Assembly: GCF_900176385.1 (NCBI RefSeq)
Contig: NZ_FWXN01000010.1
Location: forward strand, 62,001 to 126,000
Reading direction: 5' to 3'
Origin: Janibacter indicus
Lineage (GTDB): Bacteria > Actinomycetota > Actinomycetes > Actinomycetales > Dermatophilaceae
DNA length: 64,000 nucleotides
The notes beneath the pieces were generated by a model. It searched no databases, was not told the DNA's origin, and saw nothing but the letters and a program-made list of their open reading frames with translations. A program made the position numbers and the translations under genes. Below are positions 16,536 to 27,246 of this stretch, piece by piece (position 1 is the first letter of the stretch; each line of letters opens with the position of its first letter).

Positions 16536-18383
16536 TCATTCGGGCACGCGGCGGTAGGCGCCGTCGCTGGCCGCGGTGGCCATCGAGGCGTAGGCCCGCA
16601 GTGCCGCCGAAACCACCCGGTCCCGGTTGAGGGGCGTGTAGGGCTTGTCCCGCTTCTCCTGGGAGATGCGACGCTCGTCCAGCACGTCGTTGGCCACGTC
16701 CAGGTTGATGCGGCGGTTCGGGATGTCGATGGTGATCGGGTCACCGTCCTCGACCAGTGCGATCAGACCGCCGCCGGCCGCCTCGGGCGAGATGTGCCCG
16801 ATGCTCAGACCCGAGGTCCCACCGGAGAACCGGCCATCAGTGATCAGGGCGCACTTCTGTCCCAGCCCGCGGCCCTTGAGAAAGGCGGTCGGGTAGAGCA
16901 TCTCCTGCATGCCGGGGCCACCCTTCGGGCCCTCGTAGCGGATCACCACGACGTTGCCGGCCTCCACCTGGCCACCCAGAATCCCCTCGACAGCGGCGTC
17001 CTGGGACTCGAAGACCTTGGCGGTGCCGGTGAAGTTCCAGACTGCCTCGGGGACGCCTGCGGTCTTCACCACGCAGCCGTCGGCGGCCAGGTTGCCCTTC
17101 AGGATCGCCAGGCCGCCGTCCACGGTGTAGGCGTGCTCGACGTCGCGGATGCAGCCCTCGGCCGCGTCGGTGTCCAGGCTGCCCCACTCGTTGGAGGTGG
17201 AGAAGGCCTCGGTGGTGCGGACCCCGCCCGGAGCTGCCTTGAAGAGGTCGAGCGCCTGGGCCGAGGGGTTCTCGGCACGGATGTCCCAGTTGGCCAACCA
17301 CTCGGTGACCGAGGCGGAGTGGATCGAGGCCACGTCGGTGTTCAGCAGCCCGCCGCGGTTCAGCTCGCCCAACAGGGCAGGAATTCCGCCGGCCCGGTGC
17401 ACGTCCTCCATGTGGTACTTCGGGGAGTTCGGCGCGACCTTCGACAGGCACGGCACCCGACGCGAGATCTCGTCGATGTCATCGACCGAGAAGTCCAGCT
17501 CGGCCTCACGGGCCGCCGCCAGCAGGTGCAGCACGGTGTTGGTGGAGCCGCCCATCGCGACGTCCAGGGCGACCGCGTTCTCGAAGGCAGCGCGGTTGGC
17601 GATGTTGCGCGGCAGCACCGACTCGTCGTCGTTCTCGTAGTACCGCTTGGCGAGTTCGACGACGACCCGACCGGCCTCCTCGAAGAGCGCGCGGCGCTTG
17701 GCGTGGGTGGCCAGGGTGGAGCCGTTGCCGGGCAGCGCCAGGCCCATCGCCTCGGTGAGGCAGTTCATCGAGTTGGCGGTGAACATGCCCGAGCAGGAAC
17801 CACAGGTGGGGCAGGCGGAGCGCTCGATGACGTCCAACTGCTCGTCGGTGACCGTGTCATTGGCCGCGGCGACCATGGCGTCGACCAGGTCGAGCTTGGA
17901 GTGCACGATGCCCTCGATGGCGGTGGTCTTGCCGGCCTCCATCGGGCCGCCGGAGACGAAGACCACCGGGATGTTGAGGCGCAGCGCGGCCAGCAGCATG
18001 CCGGGGGTGATCTTGTCGCAGTTGGAGATGCAGACGATGGCGTCGGCACAGTGCGCCTGCACCATGTACTCCACGGCGTCGGCGATCAGTTCACGGCTGG
18101 GCAGCGAGTAGAGCATGCCGCCGTGGCCCATCGCGATCCCGTCGTCGACGGCGATGGTGTTGAACTCCTTGGCCACCCCGCCGGCCGCCTTGATCTCCTC
18201 GGCCACGATCTTGCCCAGGTCCCGCAGGTGTACGTGACCGGGGACGAACTCGGTGAACGAGTTGGCGATGGCGATGATCGGCTTGCCGAAGTCGGAGTCG
18301 GTCATTCCGGTGGCGCGCCACAGCGCGCGGGCACCGGCCATGTTCCGACCCGAGGTGGAGGTGGCAGAACGGAGTTGGGGCAT
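16536..18383 (-). CDS. ilvD: dihydroxy-acid dehydratase
   Basis: 615 residues, full length. It converts 2,3-dihydroxy-isovalerate and its methyl homolog to the 2-keto acids in valine/isoleucine synthesis. Fe-S cluster cysteines are visible in [11 protein letters not shown] and [19 protein letters not shown]; the active-site blocks [33 protein letters not shown] and [20 protein letters not shown] are intact. Start ATG 18383 ([20 protein letters not shown]). It sits without other ilv genes and is convergent with the RTX gene. Inside the island it would duplicate a host function unless the host copy is absent. Confidence 0.96.
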   Translation of the reverse strand: MPQLRSATSTSGRNMAGARALWRATGMTDSDFGKPIIAIANSFTEFVPGHVHLRDLGKIVAEEIKAAGGVAKEFNTIAVDDGIAMGHGGMLYSLPSRELIADAVEYMVQAHCADAIVCISNCDKITPGMLLAALRLNIPVVFVSGGPMEAGKTTAIEGIVHSKLDLVDAMVAAANDTVTDEQLDVIERSACPTCGSCSGMFTANSMNCLTEAMGLALPGNGSTLATHAKRRALFEEAGRVVVELAKRYYENDDESVLPRNIANRAAFENAVALDVAMGGSTNTVLHLLAAAREAELDFSVDDIDEISRRVPCLSKVAPNSPKYHMEDVHRAGGIPALLGELNRGGLLNTDVASIHSASVTEWLANWDIRAENPSAQALDLFKAAPGGVRTTEAFSTSNEWGSLDTDAAEGCIRDVEHAYTVDGGLAILKGNLAADGCVVKTAGVPEAVWNFTGTAKVFESQDAAVEGILGGQVEAGNVVVIRYEGPKGGPGMQEMLYPTAFLKGRGLGQKCALITDGRFSGGTSGLSIGHISPEAAGGGLIALVEDGDPITIDIPNRRINLDVANDVLDERRISQEKRDKPYTPLNRDRVVSAALRAYASMATAASDGAYRRVPE

Positions 18384-18447
18384 GGCCCCAGCCTAGGTGG
18401 GCCCTCTGCTCACTCCTCGGGGCGGGTCACTCCTGGGCTCCGCCCCC

Positions 18448-18497
18448 GGGACGTCATACCTTTCGTGGCCTGGTGGCCACGAAAGGTATGACGTCCC
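18448..18497. repeat. perfect 23-bp inverted repeat
   Basis: Arms at 18448-18470 and 18475-18497 are exact reverse complements around the loop TGGT; the core reads TCATACCTTTCGTGGCC and its complement. It lies between the nadE stop and the ilvD start, both on the minus strand. There is no U-tract. Perfect conservation over 23 bp suggests a mobile palindromic intergenic repeat (REP-like) or a processed mRNA structure rather than an ordinary terminator. Confidence 0.8.
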
Positions 18498-18529
18498 GCG
18501 GCGTCAGCCGAGCAGCGGACTCAGCCGGC

Positions 18530-20686
<2,157 letters not shown>

Positions 20687-20695
20687 GCACCGAGC

Positions 20696-21181
20696 CTAGT
20701 GGGCGCCGACCTCGCTGCGGGCACCGGACGCGCGGCTGCTGCTGGCCCGCTTCATGGCCCAGAGCAACCCGAAGGCGAAGCCCGCCGCCACCGCCTCAAG
20801 GATGATCAGCGCGATCGCGAACCCTCCGGGGTTGCCGTCCACGACCAGGCTCCACAGTCGGCCCGCCAACAGCCCGCCGCAGACCAGGCCCAGCATCCAC
20901 AGTGCCACCGGCTTGAGCGAGTCGCGGAAGAGCCCGGCAATGCTGATCGCGGAGAAGGCCACGTGCATGCCGCCGTAGTTGGCGATGAACTCGTTCTGCG
21001 AGTGCGCGTTCAGCTCCAGCCAGCCCGCGTTGTGGGCGGCATTCGGGTTGAAGATCGCATTCACCGCGATGTAGCCGAAGAGCAGCGCCGAGATCACCAG
21101 CACCACCGTCACGGTGAGCCGACCCAGCGGGCCCAGGTCGCGGACCGATCCTCCGCCGACCGGGATTTCAGGCGACGACAT
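20696..21181 (-). CDS. DUF4345-like membrane protein
   Basis: 161 residues, four predicted transmembrane helices (VTVVLVISALLFGYIAVNAI, a GGMHVAFSAISIAGLF segment, LWMLGLVCGGLLAGRLWSLV, ALIILEAVAAGFAFGLLWAM). The NEFIANYGGMHVAF and G-R-L-W-S patterns fit DUF4345. ATG 21181 is chosen for its AAGGAGG site 7 bp upstream, inside the end of the preceding desaturase gene; the 14-bp overlap implies translational coupling. Function unknown, perhaps linked to membrane lipid modification because of its partner. Confidence 0.7.
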   Translation of the reverse strand: MSSPEIPVGGGSVRDLGPLGRLTVTVVLVISALLFGYIAVNAIFNPNAAHNAGWLELNAHSQNEFIANYGGMHVAFSAISIAGLFRDSLKPVALWMLGLVCGGLLAGRLWSLVVDGNPGGFAIALIILEAVAAGFAFGLLWAMKRASSSRASGARSEVGAH

Positions 21182-22172
21182 CCACGTCCTCCTTCTTCCA
21201 CGACGCCTGCTTGCGCATCTCGGGGGTGACCTTGATGGTGCCGACGTGCACCGGCGCTCCCTCCTCGGGGGTCCAGCCGGGCGGACCGAAGACATAGCCG
21301 AGCTTCTCGCGCAGTGTGCCCGCCTGCTTCACGTCGCGGGCGATGGCGACGTACTCGTGGGTCTGCAGCTTCACCATGTTGTAGGTGTTCACCGGCTTGG
21401 TGAGCCCGTACAGCGGCCGGTTGATCTCCTCCTGGAAGGAGCCGAACATGCGGTCCCAGATGATGAAGATGCCCGCGTAGTTGCGGTCCAGGTAGAGCGC
21501 ATCGCTCCCGTGGTGGACCCGGTGGTGGCTCGGGGTGTTCATGATGAACTCGACCGGCCGCCACATCTTGTGGACTCGCTCGGTGTGCACCACGAACTGG
21601 AAGACCAGGTTGACGCCGTAGGCGGTGAAGATCATTGCCGGGTGGAATCCGAGGAACGCCAGCCCCAGCCACAGCAGGTAGTGCAGCGAACCGTTCCACT
21701 TCTGGCGCAGCGCAGTGGAGAAGTTGAAGTACTCACTCGAGTGGTGCACCTGGTGGGTGGCCCACACCAGACGCACCCGGTGGCTGATCCGGTGGGCCCA
21801 GTAGTAGACGAAGTCGACGACCACGATGGCCACCACCCAGCCCCACCAACTGTTCGCCGGGATCTGCCAGGGCGAGATGGCGTAGAGAGCGATGTAGGCG
21901 CCGAAGAAGACCAGCTTCAACAGACCCGAGAAGAGGAGGGACACGAGTCCCATCGACATCGAGGTGACGGCGTCCTTGCGGAAGTAGGAGCCGATCGCGT
22001 GCTGCGACTCCCCCGAAGGCAGCTTCTTGCTGGCCTCGGACTCGGGCTCCTTCTCCTCCAACAACCACGAGGCGAGCGCCTCGAGAGTGATCAGGGCGAA
22101 GAAGAACGGAATGGCCAGGACTGTCGGTTGCTTCACCCCGTCAGGCAGGGAGTTCCAGAAATCAGCGAGCAT
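21168..22172 (-). CDS. sterol desaturase/fatty acid hydroxylase family protein
   Basis: About 334 residues from ATG 22172; a start at 22196 is also in frame. Membrane di-iron enzyme with the histidine clusters HRISHR, HQVHHSSEYFN, and SHHRVHHG, and several transmembrane helices (GWVVAIVVVDFVYYWA). Family members hydroxylate or desaturate lipids using O2. It is coupled to the DUF4345-like gene. A palindrome lies 14 bp before the start. Confidence 0.85.
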   Translation of the reverse strand: MLADFWNSLPDGVKQPTVLAIPFFFALITLEALASWLLEEKEPESEASKKLPSGESQHAIGSYFRKDAVTSMSMGLVSLLFSGLLKLVFFGAYIALYAISPWQIPANSWWGWVVAIVVVDFVYYWAHRISHRVRLVWATHQVHHSSEYFNFSTALRQKWNGSLHYLLWLGLAFLGFHPAMIFTAYGVNLVFQFVVHTERVHKMWRPVEFIMNTPSHHRVHHGSDALYLDRNYAGIFIIWDRMFGSFQEEINRPLYGLTKPVNTYNMVKLQTHEYVAIARDVKQAGTLREKLGYVFGPPGWTPEEGAPVHVGTIKVTPEMRKQASWKKEDVDVVA

Positions 22173-22185
22173 GGGAAGAACTCTA

Positions 22186-22203
22186 TGTGACCACATGGTC
22201 ACA
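22186..22203 (-). promoter_or_regulatory. palindromic operator candidate upstream of the desaturase
   Basis: TGTGACCA, 2-bp spacer, TGGTCACA: an 8-bp dyad placed directly before the desaturase start. The position suggests a repressor or activator site. The outer halves resemble CRP/GlxR half-sites, but the spacing is 8 rather than 6 bp, so I do not assign it to that family. Confidence 0.45.
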
Positions 22204-22245
22204 TGCAAGCGGATTCGTGGGCTTGCTCACATTTCTTCACCCACG

Positions 22246-22282
22246 ACGAGTGGGGCACCCGTCCTGCGGATGCCCCACTCGT
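22246..22282 (-). terminator. hairpin after the Ig-like gene
   Basis: ACGAGTGGGGCA (22246-22257) pairs with TGCCCCACTCGT (22271-22282), a 12-bp stem about 24 bp beyond the stop of the Ig-like gene. Position fits transcription termination of that operon; no clear U-tract. Confidence 0.55.
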
Positions 22283-22305
22283 ACGTCGGTACGTCGGTGC
22301 GGCGC

Positions 22306-23553
22306 TCAGCGCCGCTTGACCTGCACCACCTGCTTGACAGAGCTGGACGTCACGCTGGCCGAGCCGAGCCAGCGGACGGTGAGGGTGGCCTTGCCCGTGG
22401 CCTTGGCGGGAACCTTCACAACGACCGTTCCGGCGCCGCCCTTCACCCGCACCTGCTGGATCCGGCCCCAGGCATTCACCCGGACCGTGCCGGCGACCGG
22501 CACCCCGGCCACACTCGGCGTCACCTTGATCCGCAGCGTGACCTTCTTGCCCGGGCGGGCGGTGCGTGGAGCGCTCACCCGGACCCGGGACCCCGCCTTC
22601 CGCACCTGGACCGAGGTGGCGGCGTGCACCTCACCGGCGCCGGGAGCTGCCAGCACCAGGGAGACGCGGTGGGTGCCCACCGGCAGGCTCCTGGCCGGGA
22701 CCTTCACGCTCGCCCGACCCGCTGTCACCGGTGCGCTGTACACCTTCCCGGCCACCTGGGCCCGCACGGTGCCGGCGTCGGCTCCGGCCACCCGGACCGG
22801 GACCGAGGTGGCTCGACCGAACTCGACCTTCACCGCAGTCGCGCTCAATCGCGGCGCCACCACCGGCGCGGACGCCACGGTGACGGGCACGTCGACCACG
22901 CGCTGCCACGGTGTCGACTGGACCAGGGCCACGGTGGCCCGACCCGGTGCCACGTCGCCCGGCACCGTGAAGGTGACCTGCTGACCGGCGGCGGTGCGCT
23001 TCACCGTGGGCTCCCCCAACACCCGGGCGCCGATCTGGACCCGGTCGAAGGTGGGAGCCGTGCCCACGTTGCCGCTGAGCAGCACGGTGGCCTCAGCCCC
23101 GGCCACCACCGGAGCGGTGACCTCGGCCTTCGGGAGCCGCTGGACGGTGTACTCCACCGAGGCCAGCGAGGTGTTCTCGAACTGGTCGACCACGTGGAAG
23201 GAGCCGCGGTGGCCGTTCTCGTAGTGCTCGGGGGCCGAGCCGCCGTCCAGGTGGATCTCCCCCCGGTCGCCGGTGTCCATGAAGCCGTTGAGCTCCACCC
23301 CGGTGGCCGAGCCGGACCGGATCGCGACCAGGAACTTGGGTTCCAGGCCGGTGGCCCGCAGCTCGAACTTCTGCTCCGACCCCACCGAGAGAACGGTGCC
23401 GGGCAGGCCCAGGCTGTTGGCCGGGAAGATCTGCACGGTGCCGGCCGCGTGGGCGGGGGCGGCCAGCAGGGCGATCGAGGCGGTACCGGTGGCGAGGGCC
23501 GCAGCGGCTCCCAGCAACCGGGAACGCATTGCTCGACAACGTCGCGGGCTCAT
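22306..23553 (-). CDS. secreted Ig-like repeat protein
   Basis: 415 residues with an N-terminal signal peptide (RLLGAAAALATGTASIALLA, cut after AHA). The mature part is a chain of beta-sandwich Ig-like domains with motifs typical of bacterial adhesion modules (VKRTAAGQQVTFTVPGDVAP, RTARPGKKVTLRIKV, GKATLTVRWLGS). The C-terminus is basic with no LPxTG or anchor. Start overlaps the stop of the upstream beta-propeller gene (ATGA), so the two are co-translated and probably act together outside the cell. Confidence 0.75.
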   Translation of the reverse strand: MSPRRCRAMRSRLLGAAAALATGTASIALLAAPAHAAGTVQIFPANSLGLPGTVLSVGSEQKFELRATGLEPKFLVAIRSGSATGVELNGFMDTGDRGEIHLDGGSAPEHYENGHRGSFHVVDQFENTSLASVEYTVQRLPKAEVTAPVVAGAEATVLLSGNVGTAPTFDRVQIGARVLGEPTVKRTAAGQQVTFTVPGDVAPGRATVALVQSTPWQRVVDVPVTVASAPVVAPRLSATAVKVEFGRATSVPVRVAGADAGTVRAQVAGKVYSAPVTAGRASVKVPARSLPVGTHRVSLVLAAPGAGEVHAATSVQVRKAGSRVRVSAPRTARPGKKVTLRIKVTPSVAGVPVAGTVRVNAWGRIQQVRVKGGAGTVVVKVPAKATGKATLTVRWLGSASVTSSSVKQVVQVKRR

Positions 23554-25507
23554 CGGGTGACCTTCACGTCAGCGGTGGCCTTGCCACCCGAGACGGTGGC
23601 CGAGCCGGCCCAGGTCGCGGTCACCTTGACGGTGCCGGGCTTCTGGTTCTTCTTCACCGTCAGCTTCACCACGGCCACGCCCTTCTTCACCACTGCGCTC
23701 TTCTTGGTGGCCCCCACCTGGATGGTGACCTTCCCGTTGACCGCGGCGGCGGCCAGGCCGGGCGCGGTGACCCGAACGGTGGCGGTGACGGCCTTGCCCC
23801 GCTTCACCTTCTTGGTCGCGGTGACCTTGACGCTGCCCTTGGCCTTGGCCACGGTGACCCGCAGGGTCCCGTTGCTGTTGGTGAACCCTTCGGCACCGGT
23901 GAAGGCCAGCGCGACGGTGCGGGTGCCGGGCTGCAGGCTGGCCGCCGGCAGCACGATCCTGGCCGAGCCGTTGCTGACCGGAGCGGTGATCGTCCGGGAG
24001 CCGACCACGGCCCGCAGGGTGCCGTTCGCCTGGGGTGCGACCCGCACGGTGACGGTCGCCGCCTTGCCGTAGACCACCGAGGTGGCTGGGGCACTGAGGG
24101 AGGTGACCGCCGGAGCGGCCTTCTCCACCTCGAGGACGAACTTCTCCTGCGACCCGAGCACCCGGTCGGACTGGACCACGAAGTCGAAACGTCCCTCGGC
24201 GGTCGGGGTGCCGCTCAGGGACCCGTCGGCGCTCAGGGTGACACCGGCCGGCAGCTCACCGGAGACCAGGCTGTAGCGGGCAGCCGGTGCCCGGTCGCCG
24301 GCCCGCGACGTGGGAGCGACCGATGCCTTCAGCTCCGCACCGGCGGTGGCCAGCGGCAGTTCCTCGGTGGTGAACCGGGGCCGGTCGGCCATCAGGAAGA
24401 CCGACCCCTTGTTGGTACCGCCCAGCACGGTGCCGGCGCTGGGGTCGGCGGCCACCCGGATCACGTAGGTGAGCGGGTCGGGCCCCTCCAGGGCGGTGCC
24501 GCGGTTGTTCGGGTTGGCGGTGTCGACGGCCCACACCTTGTTGAGCTTGGTGTCGGCCACCAGCAGCTTGCCGGTGCTCGGGTCCACGGTGATGCCGTTG
24601 GGTGCCGAGCCCGAGTTGAGGGTGCTGGTCACGACATTGCCGCCCGGAGAGGTGGGCGTACGAGTGGGGTCGATCTGCCACACCGAGGTGTCCTTGGTCG
24701 AGGAGAACCACACCTTGTTGGCCTCCTCGTCGATGGTCAACCCCGAGACGTAGACGTCACGGCTGCTCATCACCAGGCTGGCGGCGTTGTTCGCCCGCAG
24801 GTCGAACTTGCGCAGGTAGGTGGTCGGGTTGTCGGTCATCAGGCTGGTGTCCACCACGTAGAGCAGCCCGCGGCGCTGGTCGATCGCCAGGTCCGAGGGG
24901 GTCGCGTCGGCGTTGATGGCCAACGTGCTGGGGGTGGCGCCGAGCGCGCCGTCGTAGACATGCAGCTTGCCGCCGTAGAAGTCGGCCACGTAGACGGTGT
25001 GGCTCTGCTCGTCGACCGCCAGGGCCCGCAGCGAGCCGGTGTTGACGTTGCCGGGCACCTCCACCGTGGTGACCTTGTTCCGGTCGGCGCCGGTGCCGCG
25101 GGTGTCGACCACCGCCACCTTCTTGCCACCCGAGACGTAGAGCTTGCCGGTGGTGGAGTCCACCGCGATGCCGGTGGCGTAGTCGGGCAGACCGGTGATG
25201 GTCTCGACCGGCTCACCGGTGGTGGTGTCGTAGACGTCCACCAGACCGTCGCGGTACTGCAGCACGTAGCCCCGGTGTGCGGTCGCATCCACCACGGTCT
25301 TGCCCGAGGAGGCGTTGACCGCATTGACCAGGTCGTAGCCGTAGGGTGCGCCCGGCTTGCGCACCGAGGGGGTCACCCTCACGGTGAATCGCTTGGTGGC
25401 GGCCGCGGCACCGGTGGTCTGCACCGTGAAGGAGTGCGACGCGGCGTTCTGCGGGGTGCCGGTGATGGTGCCGTCCGCGGCCAGGACCAGGCCGCTGGGC
25501 AGGCGAC
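23550..25507 (-). pseudogene. beta-propeller/Ig surface protein, 5'-truncated
   Basis: At least 624 residues remain. The order is a piece of a putative Ig domain (LPSGLVLAADGTITGTPQ, just upstream of a GTG at 25424), a YncE/NHL-like seven-bladed propeller (DVYDTTTGEPVETITGLPDY, DPSTGKLLVADTKLNKVWAV), another putative Ig domain (GELPAGVTLSADGSLSGTPT), and Ig-like repeats with VTVRVAP and ATVRVTAPG motifs. The frame is open until about 25,507, where sequence switches to an unrelated gene on the other strand; signal peptide and true start are missing. Translation from the internal GTG cannot restore export. Confidence 0.75.
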
Positions 25508-26173
25508 CCCGGCTGGCAGCAGGCCCGCGACGCTCGCCGGATCTTCACCGAGGCCCGTCGCACCGGCACCGCGTGGGTGACCGGCACCGAGGCGCACCCG
25601 TGGAGTGGTGCTCTGCCCAAGCGGCTCCACCATGAGGCCCGGGGTGCTGGGTACCGGCTGTGGCTCCCTCCAGGTGGTGAGGGCACCTGGATCGCGATCA
25701 ACGAGCGATACGTGAGGCGGTGGCAGGCCTCCTGGCAGCCGGTGATCCCGGGGCGGCGTGGCCTGAATCCCCGCGGCATCGTCCGTGCCTCCTTCAGCAT
25801 CCCCGGCGCCGGTCGCATCACCGTGCTGGCCAGCCACTACCTGCCCCGCAGGATGCACGACGCCCGGGCCGCGAACCGGCGCCTCACCCGGGCCCTGGCC
25901 ACCGACGCCCGACGGTTCGCCAAGGGCACCCGGCTCGTGTTCTTCGGCGGTGACGTCAACACCCGCTCGCACAGCCCCTTCCCGAAGACGGCGCTCCAGC
26001 CCTGCTGGGCCCGGCCACCTGGCGTCGACGTCATCGCCAACTGGCGCCACGACACCCGCGTCCGCCTCCGCAGCGCCCGGGTACTGCCCCTGCGGCTGCA
26101 CTCCGACCACCGCGCCATCACCGCCACCTACTCGATCCGCACCATCCGCACAACGAAGGGACGACCCCGATGA
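25505..26173 (+). pseudogene. endonuclease/exonuclease/phosphatase family protein, 5'-truncated
   Basis: The frame is already open at the junction (DPGWQQARDARRIFTEARRT) and runs to 26173. Motifs of the EEP fold are visible: GTEAHPW, ITVLASHYLP, LVFFGGDVNTRSHSPFP and LRLHSDHRAITATYSI, giving the D-x-N and S-D-H active-site elements. The N-terminal strand with the first catalytic Asn/Glu is lost, so activity is unlikely unless a GTG at 25577 suffices. The compact gene plus the following small membrane protein resemble phage genes. Confidence 0.65.
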
Positions 26174-26466
26174 AGATCCTCCGCCGCTTCCTCGCCCGCG
26201 ACGCTGTCCGCCGGGCCATCCGCACCTGGCTCATCACCACCCTCGGCCTCCTGGTCCCCGGCCTGCTGGGCTGGCTCCACGCCCTCACCGCCTGGGCCGA
26301 CGGCCAGGGCTCCACCCCTTTCCCCGATGCGCACGGGCTTGCCTACCTGGCGGTGTCGGCCAGCGTGGCCGGGGTCGTGGCCGTGCTCAACCTGCTGTGG
26401 AATGCCGTTGAGGACCGGGCAGGTCGAGGCCTGCTCCGGGACGTGCACCCTCCCAAGGGCGAATGA
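26170..26466 (+). CDS. small membrane protein, possible holin
   Basis: 98 residues overlapping the preceding stop. Two hydrophobic helices (IRTWLITTLGLLVPGLLGWL and LAYLAVSASVAGVVAVLNLL) with basic N-terminus and charged C-terminus (EDRAGRGLLRDVHPPKGE). Size and topology fit actinophage holins, but no endolysin is adjacent, so this is only suggested by shape. Confidence 0.5.
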   Translation: MKILRRFLARDAVRRAIRTWLITTLGLLVPGLLGWLHALTAWADGQGSTPFPDAHGLAYLAVSASVAGVVAVLNLLWNAVEDRAGRGLLRDVHPPKGE

Positions 26467-26481
26467 CCCTTCTCGCGCATT

Positions 26482-26517
26482 GTTCTGCCCCTCACCCGTC
26501 CGGGTGAGGGGCAGAAC
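26482..26517 (+). terminator. strong hairpin terminator
   Basis: GTTCTGCCCCTCACCC, loop GTCC, and the exact complement: a 16-bp perfect stem 15 bp after the stop of the small membrane protein. It closes the phage-like piece on its right side. Confidence 0.75.
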
Positions 26518-26575
26518 GCGTCACTGCTCGCCGCGCTCATTCGCGCAGCGCCAGGCCTCGCCTCGGCACGACCTC

Positions 26576-26989
26576 TCAGTCGCCGGCGTAGGTGACGCGC
26601 ACGCCAGGGACGGTCTGCATCACCAGCCAAGCGATGGAACGCCAGTACCCGTCGGGCATGGTCGGGTTTCCGATTGGCAGGGTCAGGGTCGCCTTGGTGG
26701 AGTCCTTCAACTGCCGGGTGAGCTCGCCAACAGTGGATGTCTGCTGGTCCCACAGAAGCATCATGGCGACGGTGACGCCTGCAGGAACTGGGTAGTTGTT
26801 CTTACCCTTCACACGCTCCCAGTTCTCGATGGTCTGCGAGGAGACGTTGTGAAATCGGGCCATCTCGGCGCGCGAGAAACCCAACTGTTCGCGCATGGTG
26901 CGGAACTCGGCGGCGGTCATCGGGGCGTCGGTGGCGATGGGGGTCATACCTGCAAGGATCGGGGGGGCCTGGTCTACGGGGTCGGGCAT
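26576..26989 (-). CDS. Xre-type helix-turn-helix regulator
   Basis: 137 residues from ATG 26989 with GAGGAG 6 bp upstream. The HTH is MTAAEFRTMREQLGFSRAEM then ARFHNVSSQTIENWERVKGK, typical of cro/C1 or MqsA-type regulators. The remainder may be a dimerisation or ligand domain. It is divergent from the sortase-like gene and may control it, with a hairpin in the gap. Confidence 0.75.
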   Translation of the reverse strand: MPDPVDQAPPILAGMTPIATDAPMTAAEFRTMREQLGFSRAEMARFHNVSSQTIENWERVKGKNNYPVPAGVTVAMMLLWDQQTSTVGELTRQLKDSTKATLTLPIGNPTMPDGYWRSIAWLVMQTVPGVRVTYAGD

Positions 26990-27039
26990 GGGGGTCTCCT
27001 CAGCTCTCACGGCATTATGGACCCTCCACACTCCCCCTA

Positions 27040-27061
27040 GGCCCCCGCCTCGGTGGGGGCC
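27040..27061 (+). terminator. hairpin in the gap between HTH gene and sortase-like gene
   Basis: GGCCCCC and GGGGGCC around the loop GCCTCGGT, followed on the plus strand by TTCT. No plus-strand gene ends here, so it may be the remnant of a lost gene or a regulatory structure in the leader. The rest of 26,990-27,246 holds no gene I can support. Confidence 0.5.
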
Positions 27062-27246
27062 TTCTCTGGCTACCCGAGGTGCTTGCCGGCCGGCGCGACC
27101 AGCCACCATCAGCCCAGGTGGAACTGTCCAGCGAAAGTTTGCCGTCAGACTCGCGTCATCCGTCACATTGCTTCCCGTCTCATCAGGGTGAGAGCCGCTC
27201 GGGCTTGCTCCGACCCCCGTCAGCAACCGAAACGATGAGGCACAAG

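Noticed and set aside
22186-22203. TGTGACCA-TGGTCACA as a CRP/GlxR binding site.
   Set aside because: The TGTGA and TCACA half-sites are 8 bp apart, whereas CRP/GlxR sites need 6; kept only as an unassigned operator candidate.
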